A stretch of DNA of 64,000 nucleotides from contig NZ_QLLT01000011.1 in NCBI RefSeq assembly GCF_003259315.1, positions 62,001-126,000 on the forward strand, in the 5' to 3' direction. Below, piece by piece: positions 8,964 to 16,713 of the stretch (positions within the stretch are counted from its first letter, which is position 1; every line of letters starts with the position of its first letter). The stretch comes from Kitasatospora sp. SolWspMP-SS2h (GTDB lineage: Bacteria; Actinomycetota; Actinomycetes; Streptomycetales; Streptomycetaceae). A model generated the notes under the pieces. The model saw only the letters and a program-made list of their open reading frames with translations, did no database searches and was not told where the DNA came from. The translations under genes were made by a program, and so were the position numbers.

Positions 8964-9728
8964 ATGACCGAACAACTCAAGCCGGCCGAGCCCGTGCTGC
9001 ACCTCGACCAGGTCAGCCGGACGCACGGCCAGGGCGCGGCCCGGGTGCACGCGCTGCGCGCCGTCGACCTGCGGGTCCACCCCGGCGAACTGGTCGCCGT
9101 GATGGGCCCCTCCGGCTCCGGCAAGTCCACCCTGCTGACCCTGGCCGGCGGCCTGGACAGCCCCACCGGCGGCCGGGTGGTCGTCGAGGGCACCGTCCTG
9201 GGCGACCTGGACCGCAAGAAGCTGGCCGCCGTCCGCCGCCGCTCGGTGGGCTACGTGTTCCAGGACTACAACCTGATCCCCGCGCTCACCGCCGCCGAGA
9301 ACATCGCGCTGCCCCGGGAACTGGACGGGGTCTCCGCCCGCGCCGCCCGCCGGGAGGCGCTCACCGCGCTCGAGGAGCTCGGCATCGCCGAACTCGCCGA
9401 CCGCTTCCCCGACGACATGTCCGGCGGCCAGCAGCAGCGCGTCGCCATCGCCCGCGCCCTGATCGGCGACCGCCGCCTGGTGCTCGCCGACGAACCCACC
9501 GGCGCCCTGGACTCCACCACCGGCGAGTCCGTGCTCGCCGTGCTGCGCGCCCGCTGCGACGCCGGCGCCGCCGCCATGATGGTCACCCACGAGGCCCGGC
9601 ACGCCGCCTGGGCGGACCGGGTGGTGTTCCTGCGCGACGGCCTGCTGGTCGACGAGACCGCCCGGCAGGACGCCGGCAGCCTGCTGGTCACCGCCGCCAC
9701 CAACGCGCGGAAGGACGGACAGCGGTGA
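8964..9728 (+). CDS. MacB/LolD-type ABC transporter ATP-binding protein
   Basis: 254-aa nucleotide-binding subunit. Walker A GPSGSGKST, Q-loop YVFQDYNLIP, signature MSGGQQQRVAIARAL, Walker B LVLADEPTGALDS and H-loop MVTHEAR are all intact. The TGALDS after Walker B and the LIPALTAAENI segment place it with the MacB/LolD (type VII exporter) ATPases that partner FtsX-like permeases. GGGGGAG precedes the ATG. Its stop overlaps the permease start (GTGA), giving tight coupling. Substrate unknown; antibiotic, peptide or envelope stress functions are usual for PadR-linked systems. Confidence 0.92.
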   Translation: MTEQLKPAEPVLHLDQVSRTHGQGAARVHALRAVDLRVHPGELVAVMGPSGSGKSTLLTLAGGLDSPTGGRVVVEGTVLGDLDRKKLAAVRRRSVGYVFQDYNLIPALTAAENIALPRELDGVSARAARREALTALEELGIAELADRFPDDMSGGQQQRVAIARALIGDRRLVLADEPTGALDSTTGESVLAVLRARCDAGAAAMMVTHEARHAAWADRVVFLRDGLLVDETARQDAGSLLVTAATNARKDGQR

Positions 9729-12550
9729 AGCCGACCGCCTGGCGCGCCGCCCTGCGGATCGCCCGCCGCGACGCCGCCCGCGCCAAGGGCCGCAGCGCCC
9801 TGGTGCTGGCGATGATCGCGCTGCCGGTGCTCGGCGTGGCCGGCGTGGACGTGATCGCCCGCAGCGCCCAGCTCGAACCGGCCGAGAAGGCCGCCCGGCA
9901 GATGGGCACCGCCCAGGCGGCCGTCACCGCGTCGACGCCCGGCGGCACCGTCCTGCAGAGCCCCGACGGCGACAACAGCACCAGCAGGATGCCCGAGAAG
10001 GACCAGCCGCGGACCCCCGCGCAGCAGCGCAGCGCCACCACCGACCCCGCGCAACTGCTCACCGAACTGCTGCCCGGCGCGGTCCTGGTGCCGACCGACG
10101 ACTACAGGAGCACCTCGGCCACCACCAAGGAGGGCCGGATGTCGGTCACCGTGGAGGAGGCCGACCTGACCGACCCGGTGTGGAAGGGCAAGCTCAACCT
10201 GGTGGCGGGCACCGCCCCCACCCAGCCCGACCAGCTCGTCGTCACCCGCGGTTTCCTGGACCGCTCCGGCCTCCGGGTCGGCGACCGCACCGCGTTCCGC
10301 GGCCTGGACGCCCGGCCGTACACCATCACCGCCGTCGCCGAGAACCCGGCGCGGCTGGACGAGGCGATGCTCTACGGCCGCCCCGGCTCGCTGCTCGCCC
10401 CGCTCGCCCAGGCCGACCCGGACTCCGCCGACAGCGGCCCGGTGAACACCAAGTCCTGGCTGGTCAAGCTGCCCGGCGGGGCACAGGTCGACTGGCCGAA
10501 GGTCAAGGAGCTCAACGACCACGGCTTCACGGCCGTCTCGCGGACCGTCCTGCTGCACCCGCCGGCCCGCGCCGAGGTGCCCTACTACGCGGCCCAGGAC
10601 CAGAGCGGCGCCCACGTGAACAAGAGCGTGCTGGCCGTCGCCGCGCTGGTGCCCGGCATGGCGCTGCTGGAGATCGTGCTGCTCGCCGGACCGGCGTTCG
10701 CGGTCGGCGCCCGCCGCTCGCGCCGCCAGCTCGGCCTGCTCGCGGCCGGCGGCGGCGACCGCTCGCACGTCCGCGCGGTGGTGCTGGCCGGCGGCGCGGT
10801 GCTCGGCACCGGCGGCGCCGTGCTCGGCCTGCTCGGCGGCGTGGGCCTGGTCGGCCTGCTGCGCGGCCCGCTGGAGGAGTACGGCGGCCAGCGCTTCGGC
10901 CACCTCGACGTCCAGCCCCTCGACCTGCTCGCCGTCGCCCTGGTCGGACTGGTCACCGGCCTGCTCGCGGCCGTCGTCCCCGCCGTCCAGGCCTCCCGGC
11001 AGGACGTGGTGGAGGCCCTCACCGGCCGTGGCGGCAGCAAGCCCGCCAACCGGCTCGTCGCCCTCCTCGGCGCCGTGATGGTGGCCGGAGGCACCGCGCT
11101 CGCCCTGCTCTGCGCCGTCACCAACACCGCCCCCGTGCCGGGCCTGCTCGGCGGCTCGGTCATCGCCGAGATCGGCATGCTGCTGTGCACCCCGCTGCTG
11201 ATCGGCCTGTTCGGACGGCTCGGCCGGCACCTGCCGCTCAGCCCGCGGCTCGCGCTGCGCGACTCGGTCCGCCACCGCGGCCGCACCGCCCCCGCCGTGG
11301 CCGCCGTGATGGCCGCCGTGGCCGGCGCCGTCGCGGTGGGCGTCTACCACGCCAGCGACGTCGAGCAGCAGCGCCGGGACTACCGGCCCACCCTGCCGGC
11401 CGGCGCGGTCGCCCTGATGCAGGGCGGCAGCTCGGACCTCGACGAGACCCGGTTCGGCCCCCTGCGCCAGGCCGTCGAGCAGGACCTCGGCAAGCTCGGC
11501 GACCGCGCCGACGTGCTGAGTCCGACCGCCCTTCCCGGCGACTGCCGCGGCGGCTACCGGTGCGGGTACGTCCAGACCCTCAAGACCCCCGAGCGGCGCT
11601 GCCCGGCGGACGACGCCAAGACCGACGAGGAGCGCGAACGGGCCATGGCCGACGCCCGCTGCACCGCCGAGCGGGCCCTCCCCACCGACCTGGCCAGTCT
11701 GTTCGGAGACACCCTGATCGGCGGCCCGGCCCTGCTGCACAACCTGCTGGACCTGCACGATCCGGCCGCCGAACAGGCCCTGGCCGCGGGCAAGGTCCTG
11801 GTGCTCCGCCCCGACCGGGTGGCCGACGGCCGGGTCACCCTGCGCGCCGAAGACCCGCCGACCCCCGCCCAGATCGCCGCCGACGACTACCGGGGCAAGA
11901 CCCGGGACCTCGCGCTGGACGCCGTGGAGGTGCACGCGCCCCTCCCGTTCGCCAGCGCCGTGATGAGCCCGGAGACCGCCCGGCGGGCCGGCCTGGGCGT
12001 CCGCGCCGAGGGGGCGCTGTGGAAGCCCGCCGCGGCACCGGCCGACAGCCGCGTCCAGAAGGCCACCGCCCACGTCTCCAAGCTCGACGACGGGGTCTAC
12101 CTGGAGGTCGAGCAGGGCTTCAGGGCCGACCGGAGCATCCGGATGCTCGGCCTGACCGCCTTCGCCGCCCTGGTCGCCCTCGGCGCGGCCGGCATCGCCA
12201 CCGGCCTGGCCGCCGCCGACTCCCAGCAGGACCTGGCCACCCTGGCCGCGGTCGGCGCCTCCGGCGGCATCCGGCGACGGCTGTCCGGCTTCCAGTGCGG
12301 GGTGATCGCCGCGATGGGCACGGTGCTCGGCCTGCTCTGCGGCGCCGTCCCGGCGGTCGCGCTGCGCCTGCTGGAGGCCCGCAACTCGACGGTCTGGGCC
12401 GACGGCGTGCCGGTCGGCCACCAGGACGCCGTCATCGCGGTCCCGTGGGCGGACCTGGCCGGGCTGCTGATCGGCCTGCCGCTGGTCGCGGTGCTGCTGG
12501 CCGCGGCGCTCACCCGCTCCGGGATCGGACTGACCCGCCGGGCCGGGTGA
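9725..12550 (+). CDS. FtsX-like ABC transporter permease
   Basis: 941 aa, typical of actinobacterial FtsX-duplicated permeases. One N-terminal TM (SALVLAMIALPVLGVAGVDV) is followed by a large extracytoplasmic domain, a TM block from about residue 300 (AVAALVPGMALLEIVLLAG, VVLAGGAVLGTGGAVLGLLGG, LVALLGAVMVAGGTALALL), a second extracellular domain with four cysteines (CRGGYRCGY, RRCP, ARC) that may form disulfides, and a last TM block. Two FtsX repeats are therefore present. It functions with the ATPase whose gene it overlaps by 4 bp. The start is the GTG at 9725. Confidence 0.88.
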   Translation: MKPTAWRAALRIARRDAARAKGRSALVLAMIALPVLGVAGVDVIARSAQLEPAEKAARQMGTAQAAVTASTPGGTVLQSPDGDNSTSRMPEKDQPRTPAQQRSATTDPAQLLTELLPGAVLVPTDDYRSTSATTKEGRMSVTVEEADLTDPVWKGKLNLVAGTAPTQPDQLVVTRGFLDRSGLRVGDRTAFRGLDARPYTITAVAENPARLDEAMLYGRPGSLLAPLAQADPDSADSGPVNTKSWLVKLPGGAQVDWPKVKELNDHGFTAVSRTVLLHPPARAEVPYYAAQDQSGAHVNKSVLAVAALVPGMALLEIVLLAGPAFAVGARRSRRQLGLLAAGGGDRSHVRAVVLAGGAVLGTGGAVLGLLGGVGLVGLLRGPLEEYGGQRFGHLDVQPLDLLAVALVGLVTGLLAAVVPAVQASRQDVVEALTGRGGSKPANRLVALLGAVMVAGGTALALLCAVTNTAPVPGLLGGSVIAEIGMLLCTPLLIGLFGRLGRHLPLSPRLALRDSVRHRGRTAPAVAAVMAAVAGAVAVGVYHASDVEQQRRDYRPTLPAGAVALMQGGSSDLDETRFGPLRQAVEQDLGKLGDRADVLSPTALPGDCRGGYRCGYVQTLKTPERRCPADDAKTDEERERAMADARCTAERALPTDLASLFGDTLIGGPALLHNLLDLHDPAAEQALAAGKVLVLRPDRVADGRVTLRAEDPPTPAQIAADDYRGKTRDLALDAVEVHAPLPFASAVMSPETARRAGLGVRAEGALWKPAAAPADSRVQKATAHVSKLDDGVYLEVEQGFRADRSIRMLGLTAFAALVALGAAGIATGLAAADSQQDLATLAAVGASGGIRRRLSGFQCGVIAAMGTVLGLLCGAVPAVALRLLEARNSTVWADGVPVGHQDAVIAVPWADLAGLLIGLPLVAVLLAAALTRSGIGLTRRAG

Positions 12551-12586
12551 ACCGGGCGCGGGGGGACCGGCCCCGGGGGCCGCGGC

Positions 12587-12654
12587 GGGGCCGTGGTGGG
12601 GCCGTCGGTGGGGCCGCGGTGGGGGCGGGCGCACCGCGGCGGGGGCCGCGGTGC
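12587..12654. terminator. G-rich tandem repeat followed by terminator-like hairpin
   Basis: Three or more imperfect 11-12-bp units (GGGGCCGTGGT type) run from 12587 to about 12630 and create several G4 tracts. Then GCACCGCGG (12631-12639) pairs perfectly with CCGCGGTGC (12646-12654) across a 6-base loop. The hairpin follows the ABC operon and has no U-tract, so it would act as a GC-rich terminator or pause. Confidence 0.5.
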
Positions 12655-12735
12655 GGGGACCGGGGCGGGTGACCGTGCTCACGGCCGGGGGAGGCCGTGG
12701 GCACGCACCCGTCCGGGCGAACTAAAGTCGTCCGT

Positions 12736-14133
12736 ATGACGAAAACCCCGGACAGCGCCGTCCGCTCCTACATCGACCGGCACGAGGACGCCTTCCTGGC
12801 CGACCTCGCCGACTGGCTGCGCATCCCCTCGGTCTCCGCCGACCCGGACCGGGCGGGCGAGGTCCGCCGCTCCGCCGAGTGGCTGGCCGAGAAGCTGCGG
12901 GCGACCGGTTTCCCGGTCGCCGAGGTGTGGGAGACGGACGGGCTGCCGGCGGTGTTCGCCGAGTGGCCCTCCGGCGAGGAGAGCGCGCCGACCGTGCTGG
13001 TCTACGGCCACCACGACGTGCAGCCCGCCGCCCGCGAGGACGGCTGGGACACCGACCCGTTCGAGCCCGCCGTGGTCGGCCGCCGGCTGTACGCGCGCGG
13101 CGCCGCCGACGACAAGGGCCAGGTCTTCTTCCACACCCTGGGCGTCCGCGCCCACCTGGCCGCCACCGGCCGCACCGCGCCCGCGGTCAACCTCAAGCTG
13201 CTGGTCGAGGGCGAGGAGGAGTCCGGCTCGCCGAACTTCGCCGCCCTGGTGCGCCGCGAGGCCGGGCGGCTGGCCGCCGACGTCGTGATCATCTCCGACA
13301 CCGGGATGTGGTCCGAGACCACCCCGACCGTCTGCACCGGCATGCGCGGCCTGGCCGACTGCCAGATCGACCTGTACGGCCCGGACAGCGACATCCACTC
13401 CGGCTCCTTCGGCGGCGCCGTCCCCAACCCGGCCGCGGTGGCCGCCGAACTCGCCGCCGGCCTGCACGACGCCGACCGCAGGGTCGCGGTGCCCGGCTTC
13501 TACGACGGCGTCGTCGAACTCACCGACCAGGAGCGGGCGCTCTTCGCCGAACTGCCCTTCGACGAGCGGCGGTGGCTGGAGGTCGCCAAGTCGCACGGCA
13601 CCCTGGGCGAGGCCGGCTACACCACCCTGGAACGGGTCTGGGCCCGGCCGACCGCCGAGGTCAACGGCATCTGGGGCGGCTACACCGGCCCCGGCGGCAA
13701 GACCATCGTCCCGGCCGAGGCGCACCTGAAGCTCTCCTTCCGGCTGGTCGCCGGGCAGGAGGTGGAGAAGGTCCGGGAGTCCGTCGCGGCCTGGGTTTCC
13801 GAGCGGGTCCCGGCGGGAATCCGGTACGAGATCGCCTTCCCCGGCGCGACCCGCCCCTGCCTGACGCCGCTGGACCACCCGGCGCTCCGGTCCACCGTCC
13901 GGGCGATGGAGCGGGCCTTCGAGCAGAAGGTCCTGTTCACCCGCGAGGGGGGCTCCGGCCCGGCCGCCGACCTCCAGGACGCGCTGGGAGCGCCGGTCCT
14001 CTTCCTCGGCATCTCGGTCCCCTCGGACGGCTGGCACTCGGTCAACGAGAAGGTGGAGCTCGACCTGCTGCGCAAGGGCGTCGAGACCTCCGCCCACCTG
14101 TGGGGCGACCTCGCGGAGAACTTCCGACCGTGA
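12736..14133 (+). CDS. M20 family metallo-dipeptidase
   Basis: 465 aa zinc aminoacyl-peptidase of the M20/M25/M40 group. Metal and catalytic motifs: VLVYGHHDVQP (His, then catalytic Asp), GRRLYARGAADDKGQ (bridging Asp), LVEGEEESGS (Glu-Glu), DIHSGSFGG in the dimerisation domain, and C-terminal WHSVNEKV with the last His ligand. Likely a cytosolic dipeptidase in peptide turnover. The ATG at 12736 is preferred over the upstream GTG at 12697 because TAAAGT (12723-12728) would be a -10 directly in front, pointing to a leaderless message; no Shine-Dalgarno is seen. Confidence 0.88.
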   Translation: MTKTPDSAVRSYIDRHEDAFLADLADWLRIPSVSADPDRAGEVRRSAEWLAEKLRATGFPVAEVWETDGLPAVFAEWPSGEESAPTVLVYGHHDVQPAAREDGWDTDPFEPAVVGRRLYARGAADDKGQVFFHTLGVRAHLAATGRTAPAVNLKLLVEGEEESGSPNFAALVRREAGRLAADVVIISDTGMWSETTPTVCTGMRGLADCQIDLYGPDSDIHSGSFGGAVPNPAAVAAELAAGLHDADRRVAVPGFYDGVVELTDQERALFAELPFDERRWLEVAKSHGTLGEAGYTTLERVWARPTAEVNGIWGGYTGPGGKTIVPAEAHLKLSFRLVAGQEVEKVRESVAAWVSERVPAGIRYEIAFPGATRPCLTPLDHPALRSTVRAMERAFEQKVLFTREGGSGPAADLQDALGAPVLFLGISVPSDGWHSVNEKVELDLLRKGVETSAHLWGDLAENFRP

Positions 14134-14142
14134 CGACGCGCC

Positions 14143-14185
14143 CCGTACCTGCCGCACCTGCCGTACCTGCCGTACCTGCCGTACT
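14143..14185. repeat. 9-bp tandem repeat between peptidase and nudC
   Basis: About 4.8 copies of CCGTACCTG (second copy CCGCACCTG) fill most of the gap between the two genes. Copy number is likely to vary between strains. No other function is visible; the unit lies just upstream of the nudC ribosome-binding region. Confidence 0.8.
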
Positions 14186-14203
14186 GAAGCGAAGCGAACG
14201 GGG

Positions 14204-15145
14204 ATGGACGAGTTGAGCAGCGCACCCGACACCAAGCGCCTCGCGCTGGCCCGGGCCGGGGTGGACCGGGCGGCGCACCGCCGGCTGGACGAGCCGTGGC
14301 TGGCCGCGGCCTGGAGCCACCCCAGCACCCGGGTGCTGCCGATCGCCGGCGGCGAGGCGTTCGTGGTCGACACCGAGGACCGCACCGAACTGGTGCTGCT
14401 GCCCTCCTTCGAGGCCCCGGTGACCGGCGACCGGTACTTCCTGGGCACCGACGAGGACGGCACCCACTACTTCGCGCTGGACTGCGAGTCGCTGCCCGGC
14501 CGGCTCGACGGCGACGCCCGCCCGGCCGGCCTGCGCGAGGTCGGCAGCGCCCTCTCCGACCGGGACTCCGGGCTGCTGGTGCACGCCGTGGCCCTGGAGC
14601 ACTGGCACCGGCTGCACTCCTTCTGCTCCCGCTGCGGCCACCGCACCGAGAAGGCCGGGGCCGGCCACCTGCGCCGCTGCACCTCCTGCGCGGCCGAGCA
14701 CTACCCGCGCACCGACCCGGCGGTGATCATGCTGATCACCGACCCCGAGGACCGCTGCCTGCTGGGCCGCCAGGCGCTCTGGCCGGAGGGCCGCTGGTCC
14801 ACGCTGGCCGGGTTCGTCGAGCCCGGCGAGTCGATCGAGCAGGCGGTGGTCCGCGAGGTGCTGGAGGAGGCCGGGGTCCGGGTCGGCGAGGTCGCGTACG
14901 TGGCCAGCCAGCCCTGGCCGTTCCCGTCCAGCCTGATGCTCGGCTTCCTCGGCCGGGCGCTGCCCGGGGGCACCGGGATCACCGTGGACGGCGAGGAGCT
15001 GTCCGAGGCCCGCTGGTTCAGCCGGGAGGAGCTGCGGGCCGGGATGGCCGCCGGGGAGATCCTGCCGCCGTCCGGCATCTCGATCGCCCGGTACCTGGTC
15101 GAACTCTGGTACGGCGAACCGCTGCCGGCGGCCGCCCGCTGGTGA
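14204..15145 (+). CDS. nudC: NAD+ diphosphatase / RNA deNADding enzyme NudC
   Basis: 313 aa. A zinc ribbon (FCSRCGHRTEK then CTSCAAEHYPR, residues ~138-168) precedes the Nudix box GFVEPGESIEQAVVREVLEE and the NADH-pyrophosphatase signature SQPWPFPSSLMLGF. NudC cleaves NAD(H) to NMN and AMP, and in bacteria also removes NAD caps from RNA. All catalytic glutamates and all four zinc cysteines are present. It sits near mycoredoxin and uvrD2 as in mycobacteria. The start ATG at 14204 follows AACGGGG. Confidence 0.93.
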   Translation: MDELSSAPDTKRLALARAGVDRAAHRRLDEPWLAAAWSHPSTRVLPIAGGEAFVVDTEDRTELVLLPSFEAPVTGDRYFLGTDEDGTHYFALDCESLPGRLDGDARPAGLREVGSALSDRDSGLLVHAVALEHWHRLHSFCSRCGHRTEKAGAGHLRRCTSCAAEHYPRTDPAVIMLITDPEDRCLLGRQALWPEGRWSTLAGFVEPGESIEQAVVREVLEEAGVRVGEVAYVASQPWPFPSSLMLGFLGRALPGGTGITVDGEELSEARWFSREELRAGMAAGEILPPSGISIARYLVELWYGEPLPAAARW

Positions 15146-15264
15146 CGCCCGGCGCCCGGCGCCGCTGCTTCCCGCCCGACGGGGGCGTACGGAGTGATCC
15201 GCACGCCCCCGTCGTGCGTCCACCGGGGGGCCGCGACCGGTCGGCCGGAATGGTTCGGGCGCAC

Positions 15265-15353
15265 CCGGAACGTTCCGGCCGGGTTTCCCGAACTCCGTTC
15301 CCCGGCACGGTTGTCGCATTCCGCTGAAATCGCGCGAGCCCACTGGCTACATT
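15265..15353 (+). promoter_or_regulatory. gntR upstream region: 14-bp palindrome and leaderless-type promoter
   Basis: CCGGAACGTTCCGG (15265-15278) is a perfect palindrome in the nudC-gntR gap. Downstream, CTGAAA (15324-15329) and TACATT (15348-15353), 18 bp apart, would start transcription at or next to the GTG at 15361. The palindrome is a candidate operator for the downstream GntR protein; this is inference. Confidence 0.4.
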
Positions 15354-15360
15354 CACTCGC

Positions 15361-16281
15361 GTGACGATCCACCGCCGCGCCGCCCCCGCGCCCAAGTACC
15401 AGCAGCTCGCCACCGACCTGCGCCGGCGCATCGAGTCCGGCGAGTGGGAGGGCGGCGGCCGCCTCCCGGTCGAGACCGAGCTGGAGGCGCAGTACGGGGT
15501 GGCCCGCAACACCGTCCGGCTGGCCGTGGACGTGCTGGTCAACGAGGGCCGGGTGGTGCGCGTCCAGGGCAAGGGCACCTACCTGCGCGAGCCCTCCCGG
15601 CACGACCACCGGGTGCACGCCCGCCCGCCCCGGCAGGTCCGCCGCGAACCGCTGACCCCCAGCGGCGAGGTGTACGCCGCCGAGGCCGCCGCCGCCGGGC
15701 GGCAGCTCACCGTGGACTTCGAGGTGGCCGCCGTCCGGGCCCGCCGGGACATCGCCGCCTGGCTCGGACTGCGCCCCGAGGACACCGTGATGATGCGCCG
15801 TCAGCTCTGCCGGGTCGACCAGGAGCCCTACGCCATCGAGGAGAGCCACTACCGGGCCGGGCTGGCCGCCGGCACCCCGCTGATGCAGGACCGGCCCGTC
15901 CCCGGCGGCGACGAGCGGATACTGGCACAGCTCGGCCGGACCGAGACCGCCGCCACCGACCACCTCACCGCCCGGATGCCCGACCCGGCCGAGGCCGCCT
16001 GGTTCGGCCTCGGCCCCGGCGTGCCGCTGCTGGTCAACACCCGGATCAGCAGCGACCGGCGCGGCCCGATCCGGGTGGTGGAGACCCGCTACGCGGCCGA
16101 CCGGGCCCGGCTGCTCTACGAGCTCGGCGACGCCGCGGCGGAATGCCGGTCCGCGCCGCTGAGGCCGCCGGGGCCGGAATTCCGATCAGTACCGGTCGGT
16201 CCTCCGGCGGAATTCGTCCGGATCGCGGTCGGCATTCAGTCGGAATTCGACCGTCGACGACCGGTATTGGACCGAAAATGA
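15361..16281 (+). CDS. GntR family (HutC/UTRA-type) transcriptional regulator
   Basis: 306 aa. Winged helix YQQLATDLRRRIESGEW, LPVETELEAQYGVARNTVRL and VVRVQGKGTYLRE, then a UTRA ligand domain (YAIEESHYRAGLAAG, PLLVNTRISSDRRGPIRVVETRYAADRARL). The last ~45 residues after LGDAAAECRSAP are unusual: an 11-residue unit beginning with EF recurs three times (EFRSVPVGPPA, EFVRIAVGIQS, EFDRRRPVLDR) and its base composition is lower in GC. Ligand unknown. No Shine-Dalgarno; a leaderless start at the GTG is likely. Confidence 0.85.
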   Translation: MTIHRRAAPAPKYQQLATDLRRRIESGEWEGGGRLPVETELEAQYGVARNTVRLAVDVLVNEGRVVRVQGKGTYLREPSRHDHRVHARPPRQVRREPLTPSGEVYAAEAAAAGRQLTVDFEVAAVRARRDIAAWLGLRPEDTVMMRRQLCRVDQEPYAIEESHYRAGLAAGTPLMQDRPVPGGDERILAQLGRTETAATDHLTARMPDPAEAAWFGLGPGVPLLVNTRISSDRRGPIRVVETRYAADRARLLYELGDAAAECRSAPLRPPGPEFRSVPVGPPAEFVRIAVGIQSEFDRRRPVLDRK

Positions 16282-16300
16282 CCGGATCGGGACCGAATTC
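16177..16300. repeat. four GAATTC sites, three with 33-bp spacing
   Basis: GAATTC occurs at 16177, 16210, 16243 and 16295. The first three are exactly 33 bp apart and encode the EF of an 11-residue protein repeat; the fourth lies beyond the gntR stop. Four such sites in 124 bp are remarkable at this GC content. Confidence 0.7.
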
Positions 16301-16302
16301 GA

Positions 16303-16554
16303 TCAGGCCAGCGCGGACTGGACCTGCCGCAGGCTCGGGTTGGTCATCACGCTCTGCTCGCCGGAGGCGGAGACCACCACGACCGTCGGCACCGTCTGGT
16401 TGCCGTCGTTCACCGACTCCACGTAGGACGCCGAGGCCGGGTCCTGCTCGATGTTGACCTCGGTGTAGGCGATGCCCTCGCGGTCCAGCTGGCTCTTGAG
16501 GCGGTTGCAGTAGCCGCACCAGGTCGTGCTGTACATCGTGACGGTGCCGGACAT
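16303..16554 (-). CDS. mrx: mycoredoxin (glutaredoxin-like, CGYC active site)
   Basis: 83-aa thioredoxin-fold protein with WCGYC at residues 12-16, cis-Pro TVPT and a C-terminal helix NPSLRQVQSALA. Mycoredoxins reduce mycothiol mixed disulfides in actinobacteria and are the functional equivalent of glutaredoxin. The ATG at 16554 has GAAGGAG eight bases upstream. It is transcribed divergently from uvrD2. A SigR-type promoter lies 52 bases upstream (separate entry), so induction by thiol oxidation is expected. Confidence 0.92.
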   Translation of the reverse strand: MSGTVTMYSTTWCGYCNRLKSQLDREGIAYTEVNIEQDPASASYVESVNDGNQTVPTVVVVSASGEQSVMTNPSLRQVQSALA

Positions 16555-16605
16555 GGCGGGGGACTCCTTCGGTCGACGGACGGTGGCCGGACGGCCGCCC
16601 GGTGC

Positions 16606-16631
16606 AACGCCCGGCGGCCCCGGCCCATTCC
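16606..16631 (-). promoter_or_regulatory. SigR-type promoter for mycoredoxin
   Basis: On the minus strand, GGAAT (16631-16627) and GTT (16608-16606) are separated by exactly 18 bases, matching the known SigR regulon consensus GGAAT-N18-GTT. The distance to the mrx start codon is about 50 bases. The identical arrangement precedes sigR in this window. Confidence 0.65.
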
Positions 16632-16713
16632 GGGCGGGTGGCGGTGCGACGATCCGACCACCTCGGACCGCCTGTGGACAACCCCGTCCGAACTGTCCGG
16701 CCCGCCTGCGAGG

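Noticed and set aside
9266..12682. 1138-codon open frame antisense to the ABC genes
   Set aside because: Same GC-bias artefact; intact Walker and FtsX motifs are on the plus strand.
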